Numbered from the stretch's first letter, positions 17,366 through 26,235 are shown. The stretch is DNA of 64,000 nucleotides from Alphaproteobacteria bacterium (GCA_017465405.1 JAFTWG010000017.1:1-64000), one strand, 5' to 3'. Numbers and translations are program-made. The notes: a model not told the origin generated them from the letters alone.

Positions 17366-17881
17366 ATGATGAGTGCTTTGTTTTTAGAATTCTTCAAAAT
17401 AGGACTGTTTTCTTTAGGCGGTGGTATGGTTACAGTTCCGTTTTTATTCGAACTTTCTTATAAATATTCGTGGTTTTCGTCACAAGAATTGATAGATATG
17501 ATAGCTATTGCCGAATCATCTCCGGGACCGATAGGTGTCAATATGGCAACTTATGCAGGATTTAAAACATCGGGGATTTTAGGAGGATTAGTTGCGACAT
17601 TCGGATTGGTGGTGCCATCATTAATAATCATCATTTTAATAGCAAAAGTTTTGGAAAAATATAAAGATTCTGACTTTTTTAAGCGACTGATGTATGCAAT
17701 TCATCCGGCCGTTATTGCGTTGATTTTGAATGCCGGAACAGAAATAGGGAAATTGGTGCTGATAAATACTTGGGCTATTTCAATTTGTATATTATTTTGG
17801 GGCGCAATTCATTTTATCAAACTGCACCCCATTTTATATATAATTCTCGGAGGAATTATCGGTATAGCTCTGAAATTATAA
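17366..17881 (+). CDS. Chromate transporter family protein, second half-size subunit
   Basis: A 171-residue CHR domain with FFKIGLFSLGGGMVTVPFL and SSPGPIGVNMATYAG, paralogous to the preceding gene. GAGG lies 9 bases before the ATG. The two half-size proteins probably assemble into one transporter with opposite topology, as reported for Bacillus ChrA pairs. The stop overlaps the convergent gapR gene by 6 bases. Confidence 0.88.
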   Translation: MMSALFLEFFKIGLFSLGGGMVTVPFLFELSYKYSWFSSQELIDMIAIAESSPGPIGVNMATYAGFKTSGILGGLVATFGLVVPSLIIIILIAKVLEKYKDSDFFKRLMYAIHPAVIALILNAGTEIGKLVLINTWAISICILFWGAIHFIKLHPILYIILGGIIGIALKL

Positions 17882-18118
17882 ATCAAGAGCTTTACGATAT
17901 GTATCAAGAAGATATTGTTGTTCTTCTCTGTCGCTAGCATTCATTTTGCGCAATTTTATGATTGTGCGCATAATTTTTACATCAAAACCGGCTGATTTAG
18001 CTTCAGCATATATATCTCTTATGTCTTCGCTTAAAGCCTTTTTTTCTTCTTCCAAACGTTCGATTCTTTCAATTAAAGAACGCAAACGATCACTGGCAAT
18101 ACCACCAACTTCTGTCAT
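17876..18118 (-). CDS. gapR: GapR-family (DUF2312) nucleoid-associated DNA-binding protein
   Basis: An 80-residue, charged, helical protein starting MTEVGGIASDRLRSLIERIE. I choose the second ATG because GGAG lies 6 bases before it, while the first (18130) has none. The sequence RLEEEKKALSEDIRDIYAEA followed by GFDVKIMRTIIKLRKM is the DUF2312 pattern. In Caulobacter GapR binds overtwisted AT-rich DNA and supports topoisomerase action during replication. The family is largely alphaproteobacterial, which supports the taxonomic call. Confidence 0.9.
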   Translation of the reverse strand: MTEVGGIASDRLRSLIERIERLEEEKKALSEDIRDIYAEAKSAGFDVKIMRTIIKLRKMNASDREEQQYLLDTYRKALDL

Positions 18119-18260
18119 TTCTTTCTCCATAAATTACATTAAATTTTGTTGTTAGGGAGATTATCAAAAGCGATATCTTTTGACAAGAATTAATTTTATC
18201 TTTACCAAACTTAAAAAGGTTGCTAATACTGTTCTATCAAAAATATTATAGGAATAGATT

Positions 18261-19685
18261 ATGCCAAAGAATACATATACACACATAATTGCAACAATCG
18301 GTCCGTCTTGTTCTACCGAAGAAAAAATATCAGCATTGATGGATGCAGGGGTTGATGCTTTTCGTTTTAATTTCAGTCATGGTACTCATAAGGAACATAA
18401 AGAGAGATACAATTTAGTCAGAAAATTATCCAAACAAAAAGGACTTCATGTTGCGGTGGTTGCTGATTTACAAGGTCCAAAATTAAGAGTTGGCGATTTT
18501 AAGGATAACAAAATAGAATTAAAAGAAGGACAACATTTTGTTCTTGATATGAAAAATGAGTTAGGGAACGAAAAAAGAGTTACTCTACCGCATAAGGAGA
18601 TTTTTGCAGCAATAAATCCCGGTGACGAATTGTTGGTTAACGATGGTAATATTGTTCTTCGCATAGAATCAAAAACAGATACATCGGCAGATACTGTTGT
18701 GAAAATTGGCGGTATTTTATCAAGTCGTAAAGGTGTAAATTTACCCAATACAAAATTACCTATTTCCGCTATCACCGAAAAAGACAGGAAAGACCTTGAA
18801 TTTGCACTAAAAATAGGTGTTGATTGGGTTTGTTTATCGTTTGTTCAATCGGTAAACGATGTAAAAGAAGCTCGAGAATTAATCGGTAAAAAAGCGATGA
18901 TTATTTCAAAATTTGAAAAACCGAGCGCTATTGATGAATTGGAAGAAATAATCAAACTTTCTGACGGGATTATGGTTGCACGAGGAGATTTAGGCGTTGA
19001 ATGTCCTTTGCATACGGTTCCTGTTTTACAAAAGAAAATAGTTAATGCTTGTCGTCGTTATGCAAGACCGGTTATTGTTGCAACACAGATGTTAGAATCG
19101 ATGATAGAAAAACCAACACCTACCAGAGCAGAAGTATCTGATGTGGCAACAGCAGTATATGACGGATGTGATGCGGTAATGTTGTCTGCCGAGACAGCAG
19201 CCGGAAAATATCCGGTTGAGGCTGTAAAAATGATGACAAACATCATTACTCAAGTTGAAGCTGATCCTGTTTTCTTCAAATATGTAACAGGGTCTCGTCA
19301 ACGTTCTTGTTGTATAGGAGAAGCAGATTCTATTACTTTTGCCGCAAATGAAATTTCAAAAGTTTTAGATAATGTATCAGGGGTTGTTACTTATACATCA
19401 TCTGGCCGTACAACATTTTTGATTGCAAGAGAAAGACCTGATATTCCTATTATTGCCATCACTCCTGATGAGAAAGTGGCTCAACAATTATCTTTGGTTT
19501 GGGGAGCAAAACCATTTGTTAAAAAATCTAATTTTTCAAGTTTTGCCAAATTTGAAGATAATGCGGTTCAGGTTGCTCTTGAAAGCGGATATGTTCATCA
19601 CGGCGACCACATTATTATAACAGGAGGATTCCCTATCGGTTTTAAGGGACGTACCAATATGTTACACACGGTTTATATTGATTAA
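18261..19685 (+). CDS. pyk: Pyruvate kinase
   Basis: A 474-residue enzyme converting phosphoenolpyruvate and ADP to pyruvate and ATP, the last step of glycolysis. It begins THIIATIGPSCS with FRFNFSHGTH, and has DLQGPKLRVG, the catalytic lysine region MIISKFEKPSAI, MVARGDLGVECPL and the signature VATQMLESMIEKPTPTRAE (residues about 272-290). The length matches type II enzymes. AGGA lies 8 bases before the ATG. It is followed after 12 bases by an outer-membrane barrel gene, possibly cotranscribed. Confidence 0.97.
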   Translation: MPKNTYTHIIATIGPSCSTEEKISALMDAGVDAFRFNFSHGTHKEHKERYNLVRKLSKQKGLHVAVVADLQGPKLRVGDFKDNKIELKEGQHFVLDMKNELGNEKRVTLPHKEIFAAINPGDELLVNDGNIVLRIESKTDTSADTVVKIGGILSSRKGVNLPNTKLPISAITEKDRKDLEFALKIGVDWVCLSFVQSVNDVKEARELIGKKAMIISKFEKPSAIDELEEIIKLSDGIMVARGDLGVECPLHTVPVLQKKIVNACRRYARPVIVATQMLESMIEKPTPTRAEVSDVATAVYDGCDAVMLSAETAAGKYPVEAVKMMTNIITQVEADPVFFKYVTGSRQRSCCIGEADSITFAANEISKVLDNVSGVVTYTSSGRTTFLIARERPDIPIIAITPDEKVAQQLSLVWGAKPFVKKSNFSSFAKFEDNAVQVALESGYVHHGDHIIITGGFPIGFKGRTNMLHTVYID

Positions 19686-19697
19686 AAGGAGGGTTTA

Positions 19698-20285
19698 ATG
19701 AAGAAAATATTTACTTTTGCAACATTATTGAGTCTTATGACTTTTAATGCAAATGCCTTAATTTTGGATCCTTATGTAGGGCTTGACTATAATTATAATA
19801 AAATGAATTTTGGCCATCAAACAGAAGATTTGTATGCGGATAACTATAATTCAGCAGGAGTTGTTGCCGGTGTAAAATTGTTAAGTATGCTCTCTGTTGA
19901 AGGATTTTATCAACGTTCTGCTGAAAAAGATAATTCTGTAAAAAGCTTTTTTGTTGACGGTGATGATGTTACTACCAAAATGCAACTTGAAGCATATGGT
20001 GTTGATTTGGTGAGTGATATGTTGAATCTCGGTCTTGTTGAAGTTTTATCTTCTATCGGATATGGATATTATGATGCTGAAGTTTCAAGATTTGTTACCG
20101 TTAATGGCGAAACAGGACATAAAAACTATAATGAAGAAGGAAACGGATTGCGTTTTGGCTTAGGGGCACAAATAAATCCAACACCGTCTATCGGTATTAG
20201 AGCTATGTTTCGTTATACTATTACCGACATGGATACAGTTAAAAACATGAAAGAATTTACAGTCGGTTTGCGTTATTATTTCTAA
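19698..20285 (+). CDS. Small outer-membrane beta-barrel protein
   Basis: A 195-residue protein with a signal peptide ending near NANA-LILDPYVG. The mature part has amphipathic beta strands separated by Gly/Asn/Asp turns and ends in VGLRYYF, with the C-terminal aromatic residue expected for BAM-dependent barrels. Eight strands would fit the length, as in OmpA/OmpX/Opacity-type porins. AAGGAGGG is a strong ribosome site. No specific function is indicated. Confidence 0.8.
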   Translation: MKKIFTFATLLSLMTFNANALILDPYVGLDYNYNKMNFGHQTEDLYADNYNSAGVVAGVKLLSMLSVEGFYQRSAEKDNSVKSFFVDGDDVTTKMQLEAYGVDLVSDMLNLGLVEVLSSIGYGYYDAEVSRFVTVNGETGHKNYNEEGNGLRFGLGAQINPTPSIGIRAMFRYTITDMDTVKNMKEFTVGLRYYF

Positions 20286-20296
20286 TGATGACAAAC

Positions 20297-20327
20297 AAAA
20301 AAACCCGAGAAATTCTCGGGTTTTTTA
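20297..20327. terminator. Bidirectional intrinsic terminator
   Basis: A 10-base stem AAACCCGAGA / TCTCGGGTTT with a 3-base loop and T runs on both sides lies between the converging barrel gene and rplI. Confidence 0.9.
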
Positions 20328-20339
20328 TTATAAGAAAAC

Positions 20340-20825
20340 TTATTCCTTGCTGAAATTGTTTTCTTGCTTTTTAGCTTCGTCATCTGTACGAGCAACGTTA
20401 ACCAAAATTTCTTGGCTAACTTCAGGGTGAAGATTGATGCTAACTTTATAAACACCTAAATCTTTAATCGGACGTTCCAAATAAATAAAACGACGTTCAA
20501 TAGATTTTCCGGCTTCTTTCATAGCAGCAGCAATATCACGAATGCTAACAGAACCATAGAGTTGGCCTGTTTCTGCAGCTTGACGAATCAATACAACTTT
20601 GAAACCTTGTAAATCAGCAGCTTGAGCAGTTGCTTTTTCAAACAAAGCCTTATTGTGAGCTTCTAATTCAGCTTTTTGTTTTTCATAAACAGCTAAATTT
20701 GCTTCAGTTGCACGAAGAGCCTTTTTAGTAGGCAAAAGGTAGTTACGGGCATAACCGTTTTTAACATTTACTTTATCGCCCATTTTACCCAATTTGTTTA
20801 CATGTTCTAAAAGAATAACTTCCAT
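20340..20825 (-). CDS. rplI: 50S ribosomal protein L9
   Basis: A 161-residue L9 beginning MEVILLEHVNKLGKMGDKV, with the N-terminal rRNA-binding domain GYARNYLLPTKKALRAT, a long connecting helix, and the C-terminal domain containing GQLYGSVSIRDIAAA. It is the last gene of the rpsF-rpsR-rplI operon, which is conserved in proteobacteria, and is followed by a terminator. Confidence 0.97.
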   Translation of the reverse strand: MEVILLEHVNKLGKMGDKVNVKNGYARNYLLPTKKALRATEANLAVYEKQKAELEAHNKALFEKATAQAADLQGFKVVLIRQAAETGQLYGSVSIRDIAAAMKEAGKSIERRFIYLERPIKDLGVYKVSINLHPEVSQEILVNVARTDDEAKKQENNFSKE

Positions 20826-20836
20826 CTCTAATCTCC

Positions 20837-21070
20837 TTAATCAGCAACAAACGGAAGAAGAGCAATATAGCGAGCACGTTTGATAGCGCGAGCCAATTCT
20901 CTTTGCTTCTTTGCAGAAACGTTAGTAATACGACTTGGGATGATTTTGCCTTTTTCTGAAATGTAACGGCTCAAGAGTTTAACGTCTTTATAATCAATTG
21001 CCATTGCATCTTCGCCTGAAAACGGGCAACCTTTTTTCTTTTTAAAGAAAGATTGTTTATTATTCATCAT
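20837..21070 (-). CDS. rpsR: 30S ribosomal protein S18
   Basis: A 77-residue S18 with [27 protein letters not shown] as its conserved core (residues about 37-63 quoted only in part elsewhere) and IALLPFV at the end. S18 pairs with S6 on the 30S platform. The gene lies between rpsF and rplI with 6 and 11 bases separation. Two adjacent ATG codons at the start leave the first residue ambiguous. Confidence 0.96.
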   Translation of the reverse strand: MMNNKQSFFKKKKGCPFSGEDAMAIDYKDVKLLSRYISEKGKIIPSRITNVSAKKQRELARAIKRARYIALLPFVAD

Positions 21071-21076
21071 GGTCTA

Positions 21077-21418
21077 TTACTCCGCATCTTCAACTGTTTC
21101 TTTGTCTTCAGAAGATGAAAATCCTTCACAGAACTCATCAACTCTTAAAGTCATATAACGAATGATATCTTCGTTGAAACGCATAACACGTTCATATTCA
21201 GCAATAGCGTTAGCCGGAGCTGAAATGTTCATCAATACATAATGACCTTTGCGGTTTTTCTTGATACGATAAGCTAAAGTCTTGAGACCCCAGTTATCAA
21301 CTCTAACAACCTCGCCACCTTCTTTTTTAATAACTTCTGATAAATCAGAAACAATGTTATTAACTTGAGATGCACCGAGATCTTGACGTGCAATCAGCAC
21401 GCTTTCATATTTTTGCAT
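21077..21418 (-). CDS. rpsF: 30S ribosomal protein S6
   Basis: A 113-residue S6 beginning MQKYESVLIARQDLGASQV, with the beta-alpha-beta core VVRVDNWGLKTLAYRIKKNR and a Glu/Asp-rich tail. AAGGAG precedes the ATG. First gene of the S6-S18-L9 operon; its leader carries two hairpins (21451-21497) and a good promoter. Confidence 0.97.
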   Translation of the reverse strand: MQKYESVLIARQDLGASQVNNIVSDLSEVIKKEGGEVVRVDNWGLKTLAYRIKKNRKGHYVLMNISAPANAIAEYERVMRFNEDIIRYMTLRVDEFCEGFSSSEDKETVEDAE

Positions 21419-21445
21419 AAATAAATCTCCTTATGGATTCTCAAC

Positions 21446-21497
21446 AAAAACCCTTGTTTTGCAAGGGCGGTTAAATGTATAGCCGGCATTTTCCGGC
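21446..21497 (-). promoter_or_regulatory. rpsF leader with two hairpins, possible attenuator or S6:S18 autoregulation site
   Basis: On the minus strand the rpsF leader holds a GCCGG/CCGGC hairpin (21482-21497) and, nearer the gene, CCCTTG/CAAGGG (21451-21467) followed directly by TTTTT (21446-21450), which resembles a short terminator. The S6:S18 complex is known to bind rpsF leaders in many bacteria. Whether this leader has the required CCG-bulge structure is not certain. Confidence 0.45.
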
Positions 21498-21510
21498 AAG
21501 GGACGAGCCT

Positions 21511-21538
21511 AATATACTCTAAAACTTTATTTTGGCAA
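21511..21538 (-). promoter_or_regulatory. Promoter of the rpsF-rpsR-rplI operon
   Basis: On the minus strand TTGCCA (21533-21538) and TATATT (21511-21516) are separated by 16 bases, about 95 bases upstream of rpsF and directly before the leader hairpins. Confidence 0.6.
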
Positions 21539-21625
21539 GCTTTTTTTAATAAATTTATATTAGATTATTGCAAAATGGTATCAAAACTTTAAAGATTCGA
21601 AACAATGTTTCAGAGGATTAAAAAG

Positions 21626-21973
21626 ATGAAAATGAAAAATATTGTTCCCCTATTTGCAGTATGTACTCTATTAATCGGTTGTGCAACACAACCTGAACCG
21701 ACTTGTGAAGAAGAGGCAGAGGTTGTTATTTTGGCAACAACTCCGCAAAATGTTCAATCACAAATTTTCTTGGTAAATCAGAACACAGGAGAGCTTGCTT
21801 GTTGTACCGATACCGAATTCGGTTCTGCTGAAGATTGTGCATTAGCATTAGAAAAAGAATGTTTCAAACGTGTCGAAGATATTCCTTATAATATGTCGAA
21901 AGATGATATTCTAAAGGCAAATACTTATCCGACTCGACGTTGGCGAGATAATGAGCATTCTCCAAGGTGGTAA
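21626..21973 (+). CDS. Small lipoprotein of unknown function
   Basis: From the ATG at 21626 (GAGGA 8 bases upstream) the protein has 115 residues. The N-terminus MKMKNIVPLFAVCTLLIGC ends in a lipobox, giving a mature lipid-modified Cys followed by ATQPEP. The mature part is acidic and has four further cysteines (PTCEEE, LACCTDTE, DCALALEKECF), unusual for such a small lipoprotein and possibly disulfide-forming. An earlier ATG at 21605 is possible but has no ribosome site. It is followed by comM with almost no gap. The family is not recognised. Confidence 0.68.
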   Translation: MKMKNIVPLFAVCTLLIGCATQPEPTCEEEAEVVILATTPQNVQSQIFLVNQNTGELACCTDTEFGSAEDCALALEKECFKRVEDIPYNMSKDDILKANTYPTRRWRDNEHSPRW

Positions 21974-21975
21974 AA

Positions 21976-23499
21976 ATGTTATCTCGGGTAAAAACGGTTG
22001 CTTTTAACGGCTTAGAGATTCTGGATGTTGAACTTCAAGTTCAAATATCATCAGGAATGCCTGCTTTTACAATAGTAGGTTTGCCGGATAAGACCGTTGC
22101 CGAGAGCAGAGAAAGAATCAGAGCTGCATTTTGTTCTTTAGGTATAAAATTACCTCCCAAAAGAATTACGGTAAATTTAGCTCCTGCAGATATATTAAAA
22201 GAAGGTTCTCATTATGACTTGCCTTTGGCTTTGGGAATATTAGCCGGAATGGGGATTGTCCCGCAAACAAAATTAACGGAATATATTGTAGTCGGCGAGA
22301 TAGGTTTGGACGGAGTTATTGTAAACGTAAACGGAGTTTTGCCGACAGCAGTCAGTGCCGCAAAGAAAAATATCGGGTTAATATGTCCCAAAAAGCAAGG
22401 AAAAGAGGCTGCATGGTCAGATTGTAAAAATATAATTCCGGTCGAATCTCTTGAAGAACTGATAAATTTCTTTAAAGGAAGCATTTCTATTGAACAACCT
22501 CAAGCTTTTGTAGCAGATGAGGAAATAACAAGTCTTGATATGCAAGATGTAAAGGGTCAGGAAAGTGCAAAGAGAGCTATGGAAATAGCCGCGGCCGGTG
22601 GACATAATATAATTATGGTGGGGCCGCCCGGATCAGGAAAATCTATGCTTGCATCTCGTTTACCGAGTATTTTGCCACCGATGAACAAAGAAGAAGCGAT
22701 AGAAACAAACATGATAGCTTCAATCGCCGGAGAATTATCCTTAGATAGCCTAAAATTTGAACGACCGTTTAGAGCTCCGCACCACAGTGCATCAACTCCT
22801 GCTTTGGTTGGAGGAGGAAGACCTGCTCGTCCGGGAGAAATTTCTTTAGCAAATAACGGAGTTTTATTTTTAGATGAACTTCCTGAATTTGCTCGTTCCA
22901 CTTTAGAAGCTTTACGTCAACCTTTGGAAAATAGACGTATTTCAATATCAAGAGTAAATTCGCACATAGATTTTCCTGCAAAAATACAACTTGTCGCTGC
23001 GATGAATCCTTGCCGTTGCGGATATTTGGGTAATTCTCAAAGAGAATGTACCAGAGCTCCGAAATGTGCACAAGAATATATGTCAAAAATATCCGGTCCG
23101 TTATTGGATAGAATAGATATTCAAATTGAAGTTCCAATGGTCAGTCCTTGGGATTTGGCATCTGCTCCGACAGGGGAAAGTAGTGCAGAAATAAGAAAAA
23201 GAGTTGTAGCAGCTCGTAAAATTCAACAAGAACGATTTATGGAATATGGCAGAAAAGATTTATTTACAAATTCGGAACTAAATGGTGATATGCTTGAAAA
23301 AGCAGCCATTATGGACGAAGACGCAAAACAATTATTGATAAATTATGCAAATAGTGTAAAACTTTCAGCAAGAGGATACAATCGAACTTTAAAACTGGCC
23401 AGAACAATTGCAGACTTGCAAAATGAAATAAAATTGCATAGAATACACATTGCAGAGGCCTTGTCCTTACGTTGGAAGGTATCTGACTATAAAATTTAG
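21976..23499 (+). CDS. comM: YifB/ComM-family Mg-chelatase-like AAA+ ATPase
   Basis: I start at 21976 (AAGGTGG upstream), giving 507 residues. The N-terminal part MLSRVKTVAFNGLEILDVE and MPAFTIVGLPDKTVAESRER are ComM hallmarks; the AAA+ core has Walker A GPPGSGKSMLA, the RAPHHSASTPALVGGG block, Walker B VLFLDELPEF and the zinc-like CxCG segment MNPCRCGYLG; the C-terminus has the KLARTIADL motif. In Vibrio, ComM is a hexameric helicase that helps branch migration during natural transformation. Other competence genes are not in this window, so the role here is inferred. Confidence 0.93.
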   Translation: MLSRVKTVAFNGLEILDVELQVQISSGMPAFTIVGLPDKTVAESRERIRAAFCSLGIKLPPKRITVNLAPADILKEGSHYDLPLALGILAGMGIVPQTKLTEYIVVGEIGLDGVIVNVNGVLPTAVSAAKKNIGLICPKKQGKEAAWSDCKNIIPVESLEELINFFKGSISIEQPQAFVADEEITSLDMQDVKGQESAKRAMEIAAAGGHNIIMVGPPGSGKSMLASRLPSILPPMNKEEAIETNMIASIAGELSLDSLKFERPFRAPHHSASTPALVGGGRPARPGEISLANNGVLFLDELPEFARSTLEALRQPLENRRISISRVNSHIDFPAKIQLVAAMNPCRCGYLGNSQRECTRAPKCAQEYMSKISGPLLDRIDIQIEVPMVSPWDLASAPTGESSAEIRKRVVAARKIQQERFMEYGRKDLFTNSELNGDMLEKAAIMDEDAKQLLINYANSVKLSARGYNRTLKLARTIADLQNEIKLHRIHIAEALSLRWKVSDYKI

Positions 23500-23512
23500 G
23501 AGATGACAAATA

Positions 23513-26044
23513 ATGTTTAATAGAGTTTCAAAATTTTTATTCTGGATTGTAGCGGTAAGCGGAATATTATCTTTCGCAAGTCAGGCCGGTGCATCATGCG
23601 GATGTCCTGCAGATGTTAAAGATTGTGCTTGTTCTTCATCGCGTCCGGAAGTTGTATATCCTTCAGTAAAAAACTATGATTGTTCGGCTCCGACTTCGGT
23701 TGCAGCTCCGGTGGCAGAAGCAAATGTTGCTCCTGTTCCTCCTTGTCAACAAAAAGTTTATGCCCGTCCGGCCCCGAAAAAAGTTGACTATTTAGAATGT
23801 GCTGATGTGGAAAAAGAAAATCGCCTTGCACCATTAAGCAGAGAAGAAATTGCAGAAAGAGGTGAGGTTGTTACCGTAGGCGAGGGATATAAGGTTGCTT
23901 ATGCCGAAAAGCCGAAGGAAGATTCTGAATTTGTAATGTCATCTCGTTCAGAACGTCAAAAGCTTTTCGATGAAGATGGTGGCGAATCGTGCAAAGACGG
24001 AAGTATTTTTGGCGGTCGCCCTTGTAAATCAAAAGATAAAGACGGAAGTATCTTTGGCGGCGGTCCATGCAAATCTTGTACTAAAAATGGTTCAATTTTT
24101 GGTGGAGGTCCGTGCAAAACATGTACAAAGAACGGCTCTATTTTCGGTGGAGAACCTTGCAAGAGTTGCAAAACTGCTAAAAAATGTGCTCCATGCAAAA
24201 AGCCTTGTGTAAAACCATCACCTTGTCCGGTTGCTGCGCCAAAACCTGCTTGTATAAAACAATACGCTATGCAAGAGGTTGTCCGCAACTGTTCTGATTT
24301 AGCACCATTCAGTATGGAGTGGGTAGATTTTCGTATTAACAGAGGCGGAGATTCTAAAACATATTCACGCAATTTAGGAAATTATCGTTTCAGAATTTTT
24401 GGTTGTCGTCGTAATACTAAAAATGCTATTTTGAACGAAGGAAGAATTATTGAAAAAGATATGAACTTCCGCGAAATATTTACGGATATGGTTTCTGATT
24501 GCTATCAAGTTGTTACTACACAACAATGTATCAATAAAGATACCGTATTACCTGAATATGTTTTGACAGCTGAAATAACCGATTATTTTATGAATGTATG
24601 TGACGAATATAATTGGGATGAGGCTAAAATGGAAGGCGCTCGTAACGGTTCTTCTGAAATGAGTGTAACTTGGCGTTTAATGGATGCCAGCAAAACAAAC
24701 GTTTTGTGGAAAGGTGAGACAAAAGGTTATGCTGAATTGACCGAAGGTGACTATAACGGCGAAATGGTATTAATACAGCGTGCTTTTGCTGATGCGGCAG
24801 ATAATCTCCGTTATCTCCCCGGTTTTGAAGATCAGTTAGCTGTCAGAGTGTCTCCGGAGGAAATGGAACAACAACGTCAAACTTTGATAGAAATCCAAAA
24901 AGCAAGCGGGCTTTGCCAAGATGTAATAGTCGAAGATTCCGGTTCTGTTTCTACAGGGTTCGGAATGGAAGAAGGTTGGGTTGAAGTTAAAGAATCTCCT
25001 ACACCTATTGTAGAACTCAAAACACCTGCAGTTACAGAAGCATCGGGAATTGAGGATACGACGGTTATTACAGCAGAACCCATTGTAGAATTAAAAACTC
25101 CTGTTGTCACAGAAGCTTCCGGATTTGAAGATACAACAGTTGTTTCTGCAGAACCTATTGTAGAACTCAAAACACCTGCAGTCACTGAGGCATCGGGAAT
25201 TGAGGATACAACAGTAGTATCTGTTGCTGAAAACAAGTTGGAAGTTATTGAAACACCGCAACCGGCTCCTGAAAAACCGGTTATAGAAGTTCCAGCACCG
25301 GAACCGAAGCCAGCTGTTGCCGGAGCCGTATATGAAGCGGATAAACTTTGTATTGTGGAATTGGCAGACGATGAAAACTTGACAGTAGCGAATTTGGAAA
25401 AAGTTAAAAATGGTGTCGTTTCCGTTACTAATACAAAAGATGTTACTGTTGCCGGTCTGTTGATATCTGAACAGTTTATTATGACAACGGCAGATGTTGT
25501 AAACAGAGAAGACAACAAATATACTGTTGAAACTCGTGACGGTAAAAAACTTCAAGCTAAGGCGTTCCGTGTAAATCCTCGTCGTAATACTGCGTTATTA
25601 GTCTTGAGCGAACAAACCGAATATACACCATTAGCGTTGGCTCTTGAACTCCCTGCAGTTGGTAAAGGCGATTATAATGTTATAGGTTTGCCAGCCGATG
25701 CAGAAGAGAATAAGGGTAATGTAACAAGTTACCGTTATGCTGAAGACGGAACAGCACAAATTGTTTCTAATAATTTTGACAAACCGTCTGTGGTCGGTGG
25801 AGTATTGGTTGATGAAAGAGGTAAAGTAACAGCTATAGTGAACAGAAAACAGTCTGAATCTCCATATTTGTTCTTACCGATAGAAACAACAATGCGTAGT
25901 TTAGGTGTTGAAATTTGCGGAAAAGCATTTCCGAAGATTGAACCTAAACCTGTAGAAAAGGTATGGCGTAAGCCGGTATCAACTTATATTGATAAACCGG
26001 AAGCAAAAGCACCGGAAGCTATGCCTACTCCGGCAAGAAAATAG
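23513..26044 (+). CDS. Secreted repeat protein with degenerate trypsin-like C-terminal domain
   Basis: An 843-residue protein with a signal peptide ending near GAS-CGCP. The Cys-rich N-terminal part has four copies of a GSIFGGxPCK motif (about residues 160-215), then a Lys/Cys/Pro patch. A folded central domain (about 255-465) with LTAEITDYFMN and LWKGETKGYAEL resembles accessory lipoprotein-like proteins of transport systems. Three 25-residue repeats starting PIVELKTP follow (bases 25004-25228). The C-terminal region from about 625 looks like an HtrA/trypsin barrel (NGVVSVTN, AGLLISEQFIMTTADVV, VVGGVLVDERGKVTAI), but His, Asp and Ser of the triad appear replaced (TTADVV, RRNTALLVL, KPSVVGG). 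It probably binds and does not cleave. It stands next to the autotransporter. Confidence 0.7.
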   Translation: MFNRVSKFLFWIVAVSGILSFASQAGASCGCPADVKDCACSSSRPEVVYPSVKNYDCSAPTSVAAPVAEANVAPVPPCQQKVYARPAPKKVDYLECADVEKENRLAPLSREEIAERGEVVTVGEGYKVAYAEKPKEDSEFVMSSRSERQKLFDEDGGESCKDGSIFGGRPCKSKDKDGSIFGGGPCKSCTKNGSIFGGGPCKTCTKNGSIFGGEPCKSCKTAKKCAPCKKPCVKPSPCPVAAPKPACIKQYAMQEVVRNCSDLAPFSMEWVDFRINRGGDSKTYSRNLGNYRFRIFGCRRNTKNAILNEGRIIEKDMNFREIFTDMVSDCYQVVTTQQCINKDTVLPEYVLTAEITDYFMNVCDEYNWDEAKMEGARNGSSEMSVTWRLMDASKTNVLWKGETKGYAELTEGDYNGEMVLIQRAFADAADNLRYLPGFEDQLAVRVSPEEMEQQRQTLIEIQKASGLCQDVIVEDSGSVSTGFGMEEGWVEVKESPTPIVELKTPAVTEASGIEDTTVITAEPIVELKTPVVTEASGFEDTTVVSAEPIVELKTPAVTEASGIEDTTVVSVAENKLEVIETPQPAPEKPVIEVPAPEPKPAVAGAVYEADKLCIVELADDENLTVANLEKVKNGVVSVTNTKDVTVAGLLISEQFIMTTADVVNREDNKYTVETRDGKKLQAKAFRVNPRRNTALLVLSEQTEYTPLALALELPAVGKGDYNVIGLPADAEENKGNVTSYRYAEDGTAQIVSNNFDKPSVVGGVLVDERGKVTAIVNRKQSESPYLFLPIETTMRSLGVEICGKAFPKIEPKPVEKVWRKPVSTYIDKPEAKAPEAMPTPARK

Positions 26045-26053
26045 CTTTAACAC

Positions 26054-26089
26054 AACGAAAACCGCTCTGTTTTAAGGGCGGTTTTCGTT
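26054..26089 (+). terminator. Terminator hairpin after the repeat protein
   Basis: A 12-base stem AACGAAAACCGC / GCGGTTTTCGTT directly follows the stop of the gene at 23513. The T run after the stem is weak, so termination may be partly dependent on the AT-rich stem base. Confidence 0.65.
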
Positions 26090-26194
26090 AATATAATGAT
26101 GATTGTAAGAAGTATAAAAAGGTAATGGAGTTATTTTAATTAGAATGTTGATTTTTGTTGAAATTTTAAACTATTAGTGGTATGAGTATATTCA

Positions 26195-26207
26195 TTAGTT
26201 TAACTAA
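26195..26207. promoter_or_regulatory. Palindrome TTAGTT-T-AACTAA upstream of the autotransporter
   Basis: A perfect 6-base inverted repeat with a 1-base centre lies 29 bases before the autotransporter ATG, within the likely promoter/leader. It could be an operator, but AT-rich palindromes arise by chance. Confidence 0.25.
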
Positions 26208-26235
26208 GTACTTTTGGGAAAACAAGGAGAAATAT

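Noticed and set aside
18180-18249. Promoter for pyk (TTGCTA...TATTAT)
   Set aside because: The predicted start site would fall inside the ribosome binding site, so the motif pair is probably accidental.
26182-26235. Upstream start at 26182 for the autotransporter
   Set aside because: The ATG at 26236 has AAGGAGA and starts a proper signal peptide. The upstream part is AT-rich and probably regulatory.
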